Source: Kocuria sp. cx-455
Lineage (GTDB): Bacteria; Actinomycetota; Actinomycetes; Actinomycetales; Micrococcaceae
Direction: 5' to 3'
NCBI RefSeq assembly: GCF_014698015.1
Contig: NZ_JACXBS010000005.1
Coordinates: forward strand, 1 to 64,000
Length of the DNA stretch: 64,000 nucleotides
This document shows positions 48,442 through 57,704 of this stretch, piece by piece (within the stretch, counting starts at the first letter, position 1; the number at the start of each line of letters is the position of its first letter). The translations under genes were made by a program, and so were the position numbers. The notes beneath the pieces were generated by a model. It ran no database searches. It had not been told where the DNA came from and worked only from the letters and a program-made list of their open reading frames with translations.

Positions 48442-49749
48442 ATGACCCATCTGGACCCTTACACCCCGCATTCGGGAAGCTCCGCGGTGCACGTGAACCA
48501 CTACGACCTGGCCCTGGATTACGACATCCTGCCGAACACGCTGCGAGCGCACGCCGTGCTGGAGGCCCGGGTGCTGGAGAACTGTTCCGCGCTGTCCCTG
48601 GATCTTGCGGGGTTGACGGTGGATCGCGTGCTGGTCAACGACCGCTCGAGCTCCTTCGAACAGTCCAGGTCCAAGCTGGTGGTGCACGCCCGGGACGGGT
48701 TCGTCACGGGCGAGTCGCTCACGCTCGAGATCCACTATGCGGGAACCCCGTCCCCCGCCTCCGGCGCGTGGGGCGAGATCGGGTGGGAGGAACTCTCGGA
48801 CGGCGTCCTGGTCGCCGGGCAGCCGGTGGGGGCGGCCACGTGGTTCCCGTGCAATGACCACCCGAGCCAGAAGGCCACCTTTCGGGTGCGTGTTCTGGTG
48901 GACTCCGACTACACCGCGATCTCCAACGGCGAGCTGGTGTCGGTGAATTCCTGGGGCAAGCGCACGGAGTGGACCTGGGAGTCGCGCGAGCCGGTTGCCA
49001 CGTACCTGGCCACCATGCAGATGGGTCAGTACCGACGGGGACCCGTGGAAACCGGGCCCTATCCCCCCGCACGGGTTCCGTTGACGCTGGCCTGCGGCGA
49101 GCACCTGTGGTCGCAGGCGCAGCGGGTGCTTGCGAAACAACACGCCATGATGGCCGCGTTCGAGCAGCACTTCGGGGCGTACCCGTTCGACCACTACGGG
49201 GTGGTCGTGACCGATGACGAGTTGGAGATCCCGCTCGAATCGCAGCCGTTGTCAATTTTCGGATGCAATCACCTGACCGAATCGTGGGAGTCCGAACGGC
49301 TGATCGCCCATGAGCTGGCACACCAGTGGTTTGGTAACTCGGTGACGCCGGCGTCCTGGTCCGATATCTGGCTCAATGAAGGGTTCGCCCACTACGCGGA
49401 GTGGGTGTGGTCAGAGGCCTCCGGCCGCCGCTCGGCGTACGACCACGCGGTGGCGGCGCACAAGGAGCTGTCCGATGCCAAGCAGAAAGTGGTCATCGGG
49501 GACCCCGGCCCCAAGAAAATGTTCGACGACCGCGTGTACGTGCGCGGCGCCCTGACCCTGCATGCGCTCCGGATGCACGTGGGTGAGCGAGCATTCTTCA
49601 CGATGATGCAGCGGTGGACCGCCCAGAACCGGTGCGGGAACGTGACGACGGCTCAGTTCTTGGCCCTGGCCTCCGAGGTCAACGCGGCACCCGTGGAGCC
49701 GGTGCTGCACGCGTGGTTGTTCGAGAAGAAACTGCCGCCGCTGCCCTGA
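48442..49749 (+). CDS. M1-family zinc aminopeptidase (short, no GAMEN motif)
   Basis: This 435-residue metallopeptidase has the gluzincin site HELAHQWFG followed, after 18 residues, by the Glu ligand in LNEGFAHY. An N-terminal saddle domain (about 15-190) precedes the catalytic domain. The usual GAMEN exopeptidase motif is replaced by LEIPLESQPLSIF, a variant I associate with a group of actinobacterial M1 proteins. The large C-terminal helical domain of PepN (about 850 residues in total) is absent. GGAAGGA precedes the ATG. It follows the glycosyltransferase by 29 bp and is probably in the same transcript. Peptide specificity is unknown. Confidence 0.88.
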   Translation: MTHLDPYTPHSGSSAVHVNHYDLALDYDILPNTLRAHAVLEARVLENCSALSLDLAGLTVDRVLVNDRSSSFEQSRSKLVVHARDGFVTGESLTLEIHYAGTPSPASGAWGEIGWEELSDGVLVAGQPVGAATWFPCNDHPSQKATFRVRVLVDSDYTAISNGELVSVNSWGKRTEWTWESREPVATYLATMQMGQYRRGPVETGPYPPARVPLTLACGEHLWSQAQRVLAKQHAMMAAFEQHFGAYPFDHYGVVVTDDELEIPLESQPLSIFGCNHLTESWESERLIAHELAHQWFGNSVTPASWSDIWLNEGFAHYAEWVWSEASGRRSAYDHAVAAHKELSDAKQKVVIGDPGPKKMFDDRVYVRGALTLHALRMHVGERAFFTMMQRWTAQNRCGNVTTAQFLALASEVNAAPVEPVLHAWLFEKKLPPLP

Positions 49750-49801
49750 GGTTCGCGGCCTTCCCGGCCGGGCGCTCACCACCGGGTGACATCATGGACC
49801 C

Positions 49802-50266
49802 ATGAGCGAACATCAGAACCCCACGCACTCCGTTGAGCTGTTGCGCACCGCCACCAACCGCTACGTTGCCCGCACCGCGGACGGCGCCGAGGTTGCCTTC
49901 GGGCGAGGTGAGGGGCTGCTGTCTCCGGTGGAACTGCTGTTGGCCGCCATTGCGGGCTGCTCCGCCATCGACGTGGACACCGTGACCTCCCGCAGTACCG
50001 AGCCCACCGACTTCCGGGTCGAGGCAAGCGGCGACAAGTTCACGGAGGACAGCGGCGCAACTCGGTTGACGGACGTGAACCTCTCCTTCCGCCTGGCCTT
50101 CCCCGATGACGAGGGCGGGCGCAAGGCCGCCGGGCTGGTCGACCGGTTGGTGGCACTCTCCCACGACAAGTACTGCACCGTCTCACGCACGGTGGAACAC
50201 GCAACCCCGGTCGCCGTCGAGACCGAGGTGCGGGTGGGCGGGGACCCGGCTACAACAGATCGGTGA
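49802..50266 (+). CDS. OsmC family protein
   Basis: OsmC/Ohr proteins are dimeric thiol peroxidases that reduce organic hydroperoxides. This 154-residue member has the LLSPVELLLAAIAGCSAIDV helix with the first catalytic Cys and DKYCTVSRTVE with the second. It fits the OsmC (not Ohr) branch, with a long first strand region RYVARTADGAEVAF. CATCAT ends 6 bp before the ATG with no Shine-Dalgarno, another possible leaderless start. Its last 17 bp overlap the 3' end of priA on the other strand. Confidence 0.88.
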   Translation: MSEHQNPTHSVELLRTATNRYVARTADGAEVAFGRGEGLLSPVELLLAAIAGCSAIDVDTVTSRSTEPTDFRVEASGDKFTEDSGATRLTDVNLSFRLAFPDDEGGRKAAGLVDRLVALSHDKYCTVSRTVEHATPVAVETEVRVGGDPATTDR

Positions 50267-52442
50267 TATCGCAGCGCACGTTCACCACGGCATGCTCACG
50301 CAGGGCGGAGGCGCGCGCCTTCTCGGCCCGTAATGCCGCGGTGATCTGCGGGGCGATTCCGAACCCGAAGAACAACAGCGCCCGGTACTGGGGTTCGTCC
50401 CCGGTCGTGAGGCCCACGAGTGTTCCTGGATCGCCCTCGTCGGACCAGCCGCCCACGTGGTCCTTCAAGGGAGCGGGGCCCACCACGTTCACCCGGGAGG
50501 GCAGGTCCAGGTCGCGCAGGGTCGCGCTGAGGGCATCGCGCGGGCCGGTGAGGGCGGCGGTCCGTACCGCGGGGGGAAGGCCCAGCTCATGGCGCTCCTG
50601 CAATTGGCGGTAGGCGTGACCCGAGGGGTCCCAGCGCACCAGGGCGCCGACCGCCCGATCATGGTCCGCCGTCACCACCACGGTCCCGCCCCGTGATGAG
50701 GACCGGACGAGCGCCGCGGCGTTGAACCAGCGACGCAGGGTTTGTTCCTCGGCGCGCAGCCACGGCCGGGCCAACATCTCGTTGCCGTCCAACAGCAGCG
50801 CTGCGGCATAACCGCCCTCGGCCACCGGCTCGGCACCGGGGGTGGCCACCACCAGCGCGGGATCCGAGCCCACATCCGCCCGGACGTGCTCGGCGCTGGA
50901 GGAGATCACGGGAACCTGCGGGAAAGCACGACCCAGCTCCTCCGCGGTGCGCAGGGCCCCCACCTTGCTCAACCGCAAGCGCTGGAAACCGCATTCCTGG
51001 CACTGCCAGCCGTGGGCGTTACGACCGCACCACGTGCACACGGGGGCTTCACGACCCGTCCGCAGCGACAAAGACCCCCCGCAGGCGCGGCACCGCGCGG
51101 GGGCGCGGCAGCGTTCACACGCCACGAACGGCGCGTAGCCTCGCCGGGCGACCTGCACGAGCACCGGCCCCTCCGCCAGGGCCCGCTGCGCCACCCGGTA
51201 CGCCTCGTGCGGCAACCGCGCCCTCGCGGCCAGGGGGTCGCGAGCCACGTTGAACGAGTCCGAGGTGGCATCGACCCGCGGTGAGTACGTCCGGAGGGTG
51301 GCCCGCTCGGGGCGCAGGTGAGCCGCCCAACCGGTCGTGATGAGCCGCTGGGCTTCCGGGCTTACGCTGTACCCGGTGAACAGGGCGGCCGTGTCCTCCC
51401 GCTGGGCGCGCAACAACACCACATCGCGCGTGTGCTGGTACGGGGCGCGTTGTTCCACGTAACTGGCGTCGCCGTCGTCGTGGCAGCACACCAGGCGCAG
51501 GTCCTGCACGGGCGCGTAGGCGGCCGATCGCGTTCCGATCGCCAGGTGCTTGTGGCCCAGCGAGAGCTCCATGTACCCGCGGTAGCGCGGTGTGGGGCCG
51601 TCGTCCGCGTGCAGGCGCACCACCCGCTCGGAACCCACCAGACTCTCGAGGGCCGCGGCCAGTCGTTGCAGGGACTTGTAGTCGGGGGTCACGGCCAACG
51701 CACCGTGCCCGGCCTCGTAGCTGGCCGCCATGGCCGAGGCCGTCAGCAGCGCCCAGTCGTGATCCTCCGGGGCGGGCAGCACCTCGACCACCGCGCGGGC
51801 GGGAACTGACTCCGATGCCGCGGCAAGCCATTCGGGGCCGCCCCGGTAGTGGCGCCACGGCTCGCGCGGCACGGACACCGGCGCGGGTTCATCCTCCGAC
51901 GCCGCCGGCTCGGGGTGGTCACCGTCCGTCGCCGCGGCGGCCGCCTTCACGCGCGCCAGCATTTCCTTGTCCACCCGGGCGACCCGCGGCGGCACCGCCA
52001 CGCGCAGCACGTCCGACACGGTTCCGGCCGACCGGGCGGCCACCGCCTGCGCCAACTCCACGATGGCCGGCTTAAGCACGGGCAGTGGGCTGAGGATTTT
52101 GCGGATGCTCAGCAGGCGCCCGGCCACCTCCGTCTCGGCCACGCGGTCCACGATCCACCCGGTCATGAGCCGGCCGGAGAACACCACGGAGACCTTGGCA
52201 CCGACCACCGCGTGCTGGTCGAGACCGGCCGTGACCCGGTAGTCGAACAGGCGATCCAGATGCGGGACGTAGGCGTCCAGCAGGATCTTGGCAACGGGGT
52301 TCTCCGGGGCCGGTCCCTCGGACCCCACGGGGATCTCGGGTTCTGTGGGCGCGGGAACCGCGTCGGGCAGTCCCGCGAGGGAGAGTTGCTCCGGGGCAGC
52401 GTCCGGGCCGGGTACCGCTCCCGACCCGGAACGCTCGCTCAC
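50250..52442 (-). CDS. priA: Primosomal protein N' (actinobacterial PriA, helicase motifs lost)
   Basis: PriA restarts stalled replication forks. The 730-residue protein has the N-terminal 3'-DNA-binding domain ([18 protein letters not shown] and [14 protein letters not shown]) and the eight-cysteine zinc region ([23 protein letters not shown]). The helicase core is present by length, but Walker A GxGKT is absent and the DEAH position reads CHDDGDAS. This loss is usual in actinobacterial PriA, so it probably acts as a binding and loading factor without ATP-driven unwinding. Start overlaps the metK stop by 4 bp; it is last in the gmk-rpoZ-coaBC-metK-priA series. Confidence 0.93.
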   Translation of the reverse strand: MSERSGSGAVPGPDAAPEQLSLAGLPDAVPAPTEPEIPVGSEGPAPENPVAKILLDAYVPHLDRLFDYRVTAGLDQHAVVGAKVSVVFSGRLMTGWIVDRVAETEVAGRLLSIRKILSPLPVLKPAIVELAQAVAARSAGTVSDVLRVAVPPRVARVDKEMLARVKAAAAATDGDHPEPAASEDEPAPVSVPREPWRHYRGGPEWLAAASESVPARAVVEVLPAPEDHDWALLTASAMAASYEAGHGALAVTPDYKSLQRLAAALESLVGSERVVRLHADDGPTPRYRGYMELSLGHKHLAIGTRSAAYAPVQDLRLVCCHDDGDASYVEQRAPYQHTRDVVLLRAQREDTAALFTGYSVSPEAQRLITTGWAAHLRPERATLRTYSPRVDATSDSFNVARDPLAARARLPHEAYRVAQRALAEGPVLVQVARRGYAPFVACERCRAPARCRACGGSLSLRTGREAPVCTWCGRNAHGWQCQECGFQRLRLSKVGALRTAEELGRAFPQVPVISSSAEHVRADVGSDPALVVATPGAEPVAEGGYAAALLLDGNEMLARPWLRAEEQTLRRWFNAAALVRSSSRGGTVVVTADHDRAVGALVRWDPSGHAYRQLQERHELGLPPAVRTAALTGPRDALSATLRDLDLPSRVNVVGPAPLKDHVGGWSDEGDPGTLVGLTTGDEPQYRALLFFGFGIAPQITAALRAEKARASALREHAVVNVRCDITDLL

Positions 52443-53644
52443 AGTCCTGCGGCGGAACGCAACGCTTCGACGCGGTCGGTGCGCTCCCAGGTGAAATCGG
52501 GGTCCGTGCGGCCGAAGTGACCGTGCGCCGCCGTCTTGGCGTACACGGGGCGCTTGAGGTTCAGGTCTTCGATGATGGCCAGCGGACGCAAATCGAAGAC
52601 CTCCAGAATGGCCTTCTCGATGCGCTGCGGAGCCACGGTCTCGGTGCCGAAGGTCTCCACGTAGAGACCCACCGGGCGGGCCTGGCCAATGGCGTACGCG
52701 ACCTGGACCTCCGCGCGGCGCGCAAGGCCCGCGGCGACCACGTTCTTGGCGACCCAGCGCATGGCGTAGGCTGCCGAACGGTCCACCTTGGACGGGTCCT
52801 TGCCGGAGAACGCCCCGCCGCCGTGGCGGGCCATGCCCCCGTAGGTGTCCACAATGATTTTGCGGCCGGTCAACCCGGCATCACCCACGGGCCCACCGCG
52901 GACGAAATTACCCGCCGGATTCACGATGATCTCGGTGTGGGACAGGTCCAGACCCGAATCCGCGAGCACGGGATCGATCACGGACTGGGAAATGTCCGAG
53001 GTCAGCTGCTGCAGGTCATACCCTTCGGCGTGCTGCGAGGACACGACCACGGTCTCCACGGACACGGGCGTATGACCGTCGTAACCGAGGGTTACCTGAG
53101 TCTTACCGTCCGGACGGAGATTGGGGAGCACGGCGGTCTTGCGCACGCGCGTGAGCTGTTCGGACAGCCGATGGGCAATGGAAATGGGCGCCGGCATGAG
53201 CACCTCGGTCTCATCGGAGGCGTAGCCGAACATCAGGCCCTGGTCCCCCGCGCCCTGGATGTCCCGGGGGTCCTTGGCCACACCGGAACGGCTCTCCAGG
53301 GAGTTATACACGCCGTCGTGGATTTCGCTGGACTGCTCACCCACGCTGATGGAGACACCGCAGAACTCACCGTCGAAACCATGCACGGACGAGTTGTATC
53401 CAATGTCCAACAGGCATTTGCGCACAATGTGCGGGATCTCCACGTACGCCCTGGTCTTGACTTCACCGGCCACGTGCACCAGGCCGGTGGTCACCATGGT
53501 TTCCACCGCCACGGATGACTCGGGATCCTCGGCGAGCAGGGCGTCCAGGATGGAGTCCGAGATCTGGTCACAGATTTTGTCCGGGTGTCCCTCCGTCACG
53601 GATTCGGAGGTGAAAATTCTCAGGTGAGGGCTAGATTCGGTCAC
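52439..53644 (-). CDS. metK: S-adenosylmethionine synthetase
   Basis: MetK makes SAM from methionine and ATP. The 401-residue protein has the ATP loop [16 protein letters not shown], the [12 protein letters not shown] motif, the P-loop-like [19 protein letters not shown] and the ending LRSAAGL. All three repeated domains are present. It starts 9 bp after coaBC and overlaps priA by 4 bp. I see no SAM riboswitch; the start lies inside the operon. Confidence 0.97.
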   Translation of the reverse strand: MTESSPHLRIFTSESVTEGHPDKICDQISDSILDALLAEDPESSVAVETMVTTGLVHVAGEVKTRAYVEIPHIVRKCLLDIGYNSSVHGFDGEFCGVSISVGEQSSEIHDGVYNSLESRSGVAKDPRDIQGAGDQGLMFGYASDETEVLMPAPISIAHRLSEQLTRVRKTAVLPNLRPDGKTQVTLGYDGHTPVSVETVVVSSQHAEGYDLQQLTSDISQSVIDPVLADSGLDLSHTEIIVNPAGNFVRGGPVGDAGLTGRKIIVDTYGGMARHGGGAFSGKDPSKVDRSAAYAMRWVAKNVVAAGLARRAEVQVAYAIGQARPVGLYVETFGTETVAPQRIEKAILEVFDLRPLAIIEDLNLKRPVYAKTAAHGHFGRTDPDFTWERTDRVEALRSAAGL

Positions 53645-53653
53645 CGCTCAAGA

Positions 53654-54940
53654 CTACCCGTCTGAACGGAGTCCCAGTTCGACTCCCACGCGGTCCATGA
53701 TGAATTGGGCAACCTCCGCCTTGGAACCGGACGCGTGGGCGTCCTCGGCGCCCTTCGCGGACAGCACCGTGACCTCCGTGGTGTCCTGGCCGAAGACCTT
53801 GGAGGTGCCCACCTGGTTGACGACCAGCAGGTCGCAGCCCTTGCGGTGGAGTTTGACGCGGCCGAAATCCAGCACGGAGTGCTCGCCATCGCCGGTTTCC
53901 GCGGCGAACCCCACGATGAGTTGCTCCCGGGCGTTCGCGGTGCGGTCCTCCACCACACCGCGCAGGATGTCCGGGTTGCGGGTGAGTTCGATGACCGGGT
54001 TGGTGCCGTCCTCGGACTTCTTCATTTTGTGCTCGCCGACCGACACCGGGCGGTAGTCCGCAACGGCGGCGGCCATGATCACCACATCCGCGTTCTGCGC
54101 CGCGGTGCGCGTAGCCTCGTGCAACTGCACGGCGGAGGAAATCTGCGAGATCTCCACGCCACGTGGCAGCTCGGTCTCCACGTGTCCGACAATCAGCTCA
54201 ACGGTGGCGCCTGCGTCCCGGGCGGCCTCGGCCAGGGCGATCCCCTGCTTACCGGAGGAGCGATTGCCCAAGAAGCGTACGGGGTCCAGGGGTTCGCGGG
54301 TTCCGCCCGCGGTGACCAGGACACGACGCCCGGCCAGCGGGCCCGACGACGCCGCCGCGCCGCGGGCGTGAACGGCCAGCGCGGCGTCGTAAATGGCCCG
54401 GGGTTCGGGAAGCCGACCCGGGCCACTGTCTCGGCCTGTCAGCCGGCCCGAGTCCGGGTCGATCACTGTGTGCCCGTGCTCGCGCAACAACGCCACGTTG
54501 CGCTGGGTGGCGGGGTTGAACCACATTTCCGTGTGCATGGCCGGTGCCAGCACGATCGGCGCCCGTGACGCGAGAATCGTGGTGGTCAGCAGGTCGTCCG
54601 CGTGACCGTGAGCGATCTTGGCCATCAGGTCCGCCGTGGCCGGGGCCACGACCACGAGATCGGCGTGTTGACCCTGGGCGACGTGGTTGACGGTATCCAC
54701 ACGATCGAACACGCACGTGGAGACGGGTTCACCGGTGAGCGCTTCCCAGGTGGGGGCACCCACGAACTCCAACGCCGCCGCGGTGGGCATGGGCACCACG
54801 CGGTGACCGGCCTCCGTGAACAACCGCGTGAGCAGTGCCGCCTTGTATGCGGCAATGCCCCCGCCCACTCCCAACACCACGCGCAACGGCGCGGCGGACC
54901 GGGAACGAACGGGGGCACCCGAAGCGTCTGGCACCCTCAC
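53654..54940 (-). CDS. coaBC: Bifunctional phosphopantothenoylcysteine decarboxylase / synthetase
   Basis: This enzyme carries out two steps of coenzyme A synthesis. The 428-residue fusion has the N-terminal FMN-dependent CoaC decarboxylase ([35 protein letters not shown] and [16 protein letters not shown]) and the C-terminal CoaB ligase ([26 protein letters not shown] and [10 protein letters not shown]). The linker between domains ([18 protein letters not shown]) is encoded by DNA carrying a CGACGACGCCGC hairpin repeat. Start overlaps the rpoZ stop by 4 bp. Confidence 0.96.
   Translation of the reverse strand: MRVPDASGAPVRSRSAAPLRVVLGVGGGIAAYKAALLTRLFTEAGHRVVPMPTAAALEFVGAPTWEALTGEPVSTCVFDRVDTVNHVAQGQHADLVVVAPATADLMAKIAHGHADDLLTTTILASRAPIVLAPAMHTEMWFNPATQRNVALLREHGHTVIDPDSGRLTGRDSGPGRLPEPRAIYDAALAVHARGAAASSGPLAGRRVLVTAGGTREPLDPVRFLGNRSSGKQGIALAEAARDAGATVELIVGHVETELPRGVEISQISSAVQLHEATRTAAQNADVVIMAAAVADYRPVSVGEHKMKKSEDGTNPVIELTRNPDILRGVVEDRTANAREQLIVGFAAETGDGEHSVLDFGRVKLHRKGCDLLVVNQVGTSKVFGQDTTEVTVLSAKGAEDAHASGSKAEVAQFIMDRVGVELGLRSDG
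54344..54390. repeat. CGACGACGCCGC hairpin repeat inside coaBC
   Basis: ACGACGCCGC (54346-54355) and GCGGCGTCGT (54381-54390) form a perfect 10-bp stem around a 25-base GC-rich loop. It encodes the inter-domain linker including AAASSG. Confidence 0.5.
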
Positions 54941-55380
54941 TGTTCGGTGGACTCCTCGGTCTGGGTGGTGTTCGTCTCCTCGACGGCCTCCTCCGGGGCC
55001 ACCTCGGCGCCGTCGGAGAACATGGGTGCCGAGGCGTCATCGGTGCTGGGGGCGAAGAAGTCGCCGCCGAAGACATCGGCGGATGCTGTTTCCTCGGTCA
55101 CGAGCTGACCGTTGGCGGAGAACCCCGCGTGGTCGACCTCAGTGGCCTCGATCAGGTCCTCGTCGATCTCGCGGAACGCGATGGACAGCGGCTTCTCATT
55201 GAGCTGGGTGTCCACCAGGGGACCCACGTACTCGAACAGGCCCTCGTGCAATTGCGAGTAGTACGCATTGATCTGACGGGCACGGCGAGCACCGAAGATG
55301 ACCAGCCCGTACTTGGAATCGGTCTTGTCGAGCAACCGGTCGATGGGCGGGTTGACGATGCCTTCGTAATTCGTGCTCAC
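54937..55380 (-). CDS. rpoZ: RNA polymerase omega subunit with long acidic tail
   Basis: Omega helps fold and assemble the beta' subunit. Residues 1-95 match omega: [35 protein letters not shown] and [20 protein letters not shown]. The remaining 50 or so residues are a low-complexity acidic tail rich in Glu, Asp, Thr and Ala ([18 protein letters not shown] to QTEESTEQ). Usual omega proteins have 80-110 residues; this has 147. GTG at 55380 is the start. It lies between gmk and coaBC. Confidence 0.93.
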   Translation of the reverse strand: MSTNYEGIVNPPIDRLLDKTDSKYGLVIFGARRARQINAYYSQLHEGLFEYVGPLVDTQLNEKPLSIAFREIDEDLIEATEVDHAGFSANGQLVTEETASADVFGGDFFAPSTDDASAPMFSDGAEVAPEEAVEETNTTQTEESTEQ

Positions 55381-55460
55381 GAGTGAATGACTCCTGTCAT
55401 GGACTTCTTGATGGCGGGTAGGCTCCTGGCCGTGTGGGCTGGGCGCGTGGTGTTCAGCGG

Positions 55461-56036
55461 TCAGTCCCGCACCTGGGCGGGCAACCCCATGAGCTCTACA
55501 AGTTCAGCGGCGGCGCGTTCCACGCGGTCATTGATCACCGTGTGATCGAATTCAGGTTGCGCCGCAAGCTCTACTTTAGCCGTTTCCAGCCGCGCCCGCT
55601 GCTGCTCAGGGGTTTCGGTCCCGCGACCGACCAATCGGGCGACCATTTCATCCCAGCTGGGCGGGGCCAGAAAAACGAACTGGGCGGACGGCAACGTTCG
55701 TTTGATCTCCCGCGCTCCCTGCAAATCGATTTCCAGCAACACGCTCCGCCCCTGGGCCAGCGCCTCGTCCACCTTGTGCTTGGGCGTTCCGTAGCGGTGG
55801 GAGTTGTGGACAATGGCCCATTCCAACAGGGCGTGATCGGTCACCATCGCGTCGAACTCGGCGTCCGAGACGAAGAAGTAATGGACGCCGTCCACTTCAC
55901 CCGGGCGGGGCGCCCGGGTGGTCGCCGACACCGACAACCACACCTGCGGGTAATGATCGCGGATGTAGGTGGACACCGTGCCCTTGCCGACCGCCGTGGG
56001 TCCTGCCAACACGGTGACGGTTGGTTCAATGGGCAC
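55461..56036 (-). CDS. gmk: Guanylate kinase
   Basis: Gmk phosphorylates GMP to GDP. The 191-residue protein has the P loop [10 protein letters not shown], the [22 protein letters not shown]-binding segment, the [13 protein letters not shown] lid region and [14 protein letters not shown] near the end. The P loop is slightly unusual (more often GPSGAGKS). The GTG at 56036 follows GGAGG by 5 bp. A terminator for the upstream mihF lies 29 bp before it, so gmk-rpoZ-coaBC-metK-priA probably uses a promoter overlapping that hairpin or read-through. Confidence 0.95.
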   Translation of the reverse strand: MPIEPTVTVLAGPTAVGKGTVSTYIRDHYPQVWLSVSATTRAPRPGEVDGVHYFFVSDAEFDAMVTDHALLEWAIVHNSHRYGTPKHKVDEALAQGRSVLLEIDLQGAREIKRTLPSAQFVFLAPPSWDEMVARLVGRGTETPEQQRARLETAKVELAAQPEFDHTVINDRVERAAAELVELMGLPAQVRD

Positions 56037-56064
56037 GGCGACCTCCGGAATCCGGGATAAAAGA

Positions 56065-56098
56065 AGTGGCGGAACAGGTGAGAACCTGTTCCGCCACT
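56065..56098 (-). terminator. Rho-independent terminator of mihF
   Basis: A perfect 15-bp stem, AGTGGCGGAACAGGT with its complement, closes a 4-base loop. CTTTTATCC follows on the minus strand. It lies between the mihF stop and the gmk start. Confidence 0.88.
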
Positions 56099-56188
56099 GT
56101 ACCAACGGGCCGATCTGTGGGATCAACCAGCCGCGGTCACGTCCGTGTGCCGCCGCTCACCGATGTCCCCGCTGGTGTGGATCACGAC

Positions 56189-56503
56189 TTACCGGTCAAG
56201 GTATTCGATCAAGGCGCGCCGCTGGTGCTGGCCCAGGCCCCGCACCCGTCGGGTTCGCGCAATTCCGATCTGGTCCATAATGGCCGCCGACCGGACTTTC
56301 CCGATGCCCGGGGTGGCTTCGAGCAGGTCCGTGGCTTTCAATCGGCTGATCGCTTCATCGCTGTCGCCGCGTTGCAGAACCTCGGCCACGGTCATGGTGC
56401 CTTCGCGCAGTGCTTTCTTCACCTCCGCCCGCACAGTTCGCGCCGCTGTCGCCTTTTCACGTGCTCGCGCTCGCTCTTCATCTGTCAAGGGACGTAATGC
56501 CAT
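56189..56503 (-). CDS. mihF: Actinobacterial integration host factor
   Basis: mIHF is a small nucleoid protein specific to actinobacteria, unrelated to the enterobacterial heterodimer. It bends and organises DNA and influences recombination. The 104-residue protein is helical, with a basic N-terminal region (LTDEERARAREKATAARTVR) and a helix-two-turn-helix DNA-binding segment ATPGIGKVRSAAIMDQIGI, ending RVRGLGQHQRRALIEYLDR. The ATG at 56503 follows GGAGAG. It sits in the conserved pyrF-mihF-gmk order. Confidence 0.95.
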   Translation of the reverse strand: MALRPLTDEERARAREKATAARTVRAEVKKALREGTMTVAEVLQRGDSDEAISRLKATDLLEATPGIGKVRSAAIMDQIGIARTRRVRGLGQHQRRALIEYLDR

Positions 56504-56675
56504 GTGGATCTCTCTCCTCTGGTTGCTCTGCGTGCGCTCCCACACGCCTGCAGTAGCGGATCTGGGGGGTAGCCGCTATCGGAAAAGTACCCGACATTAT
56601 TTAGGGCGTAAACACCGTGAATAGCCTCTGGTCAGGGTTTTCAATGGCATTTTAACGATTTTGAACAGAAAAGAA
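56504..56675 (-). promoter_or_regulatory. AT-rich promoter region of mihF
   Basis: This gap is strikingly AT-rich for the window, especially 56590-56675. On the minus strand a TTGAAA (56644-56639) precedes TATTCA (56623-56618) by 15 bp, a short spacing. A TAAATAAT cluster near 56600 is another candidate -10. The exact promoter cannot be fixed, but mihF probably has its own. Confidence 0.45.
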
Positions 56676-57704
56676 TCAGCCGTAAAGCGCAGTACTAAGT
56701 TCATCACCCGAACGTTGCATTGCAGAACGCAATGCTGAAACGTTCGGACCGTGACGGAGGACCCCCCGAGATGAATTGGCCAGAACATTCCCGCTGACGT
56801 GGTCAAACACGCGCGCAACCGCGGTGGCGTCAGCCCCCTGGGCGCCATATCCGGGAGAGAGGATGGGTCCGTTGAAATCGCGCAGGTCAATCCGCAGCTC
56901 GGAAAGGGCAGCGGAAACGGTAGCACCGATAACCACTCCGCACGATCCCAGGGGGGCATTTCCCCGATTTATAACGATTTGGTCACAATCGATGACTGGG
57001 GAGTTTGTCCCCGTCCCCCGAGTGATGCGCATCTCAGTATTCTCCCAGTTCGCGGCGGTGACGTGGGCGTTTTCTTCTCGGACCGCCCGGAGAATTGTTT
57101 GGGCCACCGATTCGTCACCACCCGCGTGCTGCACGCTGGCGCCCTCGGGATTGGAGGTCAGCGCCAGGACGAAGGTGCCCCGCCCGGTCTGCCGAGCCAG
57201 GTCCAGTGCCGGGCGCAGCGACTCGAACCCCAGGTAGGGGCTGAGGGTCACGGCGTCGGCGGCCAATGGTGAATCGTCAGACAACCATGCCGTGGCGTAA
57301 GCGGCCATCGTGGAGCCGATATCACCCCGCTTGGCGTCCGCGATGGTCAACACCCCCACCTCCCGGCACGCGCGCAGCACGCGCTCCAGGACAGCCATCC
57401 CGGCAGAACCGAACGCCTCATACAGGGCCACCTGCGGTTTCAGGGTGGCCGCGTGCCCGGCCGCTGCCTCGACCACGGTGAGCGAGAATCTCTCCAACCC
57501 CGCCACGGTGTGGGGCAGTCCCCACGCCTCCAGCAGCTGCGGGTGGGGGTCAATGCCCACGCACAGCGGCCCGTGGTCGGTCATGGCGCGGCGCAGCCGC
57601 GCACCGAAGGGTTCGCGCGTGGCCCCGGGACGGTGCGGTGCCCCCGCGGCGGGTGACGACGCCGCGGCGTCGTCACCCGCTCGCCGTGCCCAGTGCTCAG
57701 CCAC
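56676..57704 (-). CDS. pyrF: Orotidine-5'-phosphate decarboxylase (PyrF type 2)
   Basis: PyrF converts OMP to UMP, the last step of UMP synthesis. Motifs are [18 protein letters not shown], the catalytic [13 protein letters not shown] (Lys and Asp pairs), [14 protein letters not shown] and [12 protein letters not shown]. This is the longer type 2 family (about 275 residues), but the frame here is longer at the N terminus. The start is uncertain: the core FGARLRRAM begins near residue 34. The GTG at 57704, overlapping the carB stop, is my choice, and a TTG at 57719 is possible. The extra N-terminal segment, reading [14 protein letters not shown], is encoded by a 32-bp perfect palindrome. Confidence 0.9.
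   Translation of the reverse strand: MAEHWARRAGDDAAASSPAAGAPHRPGATREPFGARLRRAMTDHGPLCVGIDPHPQLLEAWGLPHTVAGLERFSLTVVEAAAGHAATLKPQVALYEAFGSAGMAVLERVLRACREVGVLTIADAKRGDIGSTMAAYATAWLSDDSPLAADAVTLSPYLGFESLRPALDLARQTGRGTFVLALTSNPEGASVQHAGGDESVAQTILRAVREENAHVTAANWENTEMRITRGTGTNSPVIDCDQIVINRGNAPLGSCGVVIGATVSAALSELRIDLRDFNGPILSPGYGAQGADATAVARVFDHVSGNVLANSSRGVLRHGPNVSALRSAMQRSGDELSTALYG
57649..57680. repeat. 32-bp perfect palindrome in the 5' part of pyrF
   Basis: The half-site GCGGGTGACGACGCCG is followed directly by its exact complement. It contains the GACGACGCCGC core of the repeat family in both orientations and encodes [11 protein letters not shown]. Confidence 0.75.

Noticed and set aside
52439..53654. 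SAM riboswitch before metK
   Set aside because: metK starts 9 bp after coaBC inside an operon, leaving no room for one.
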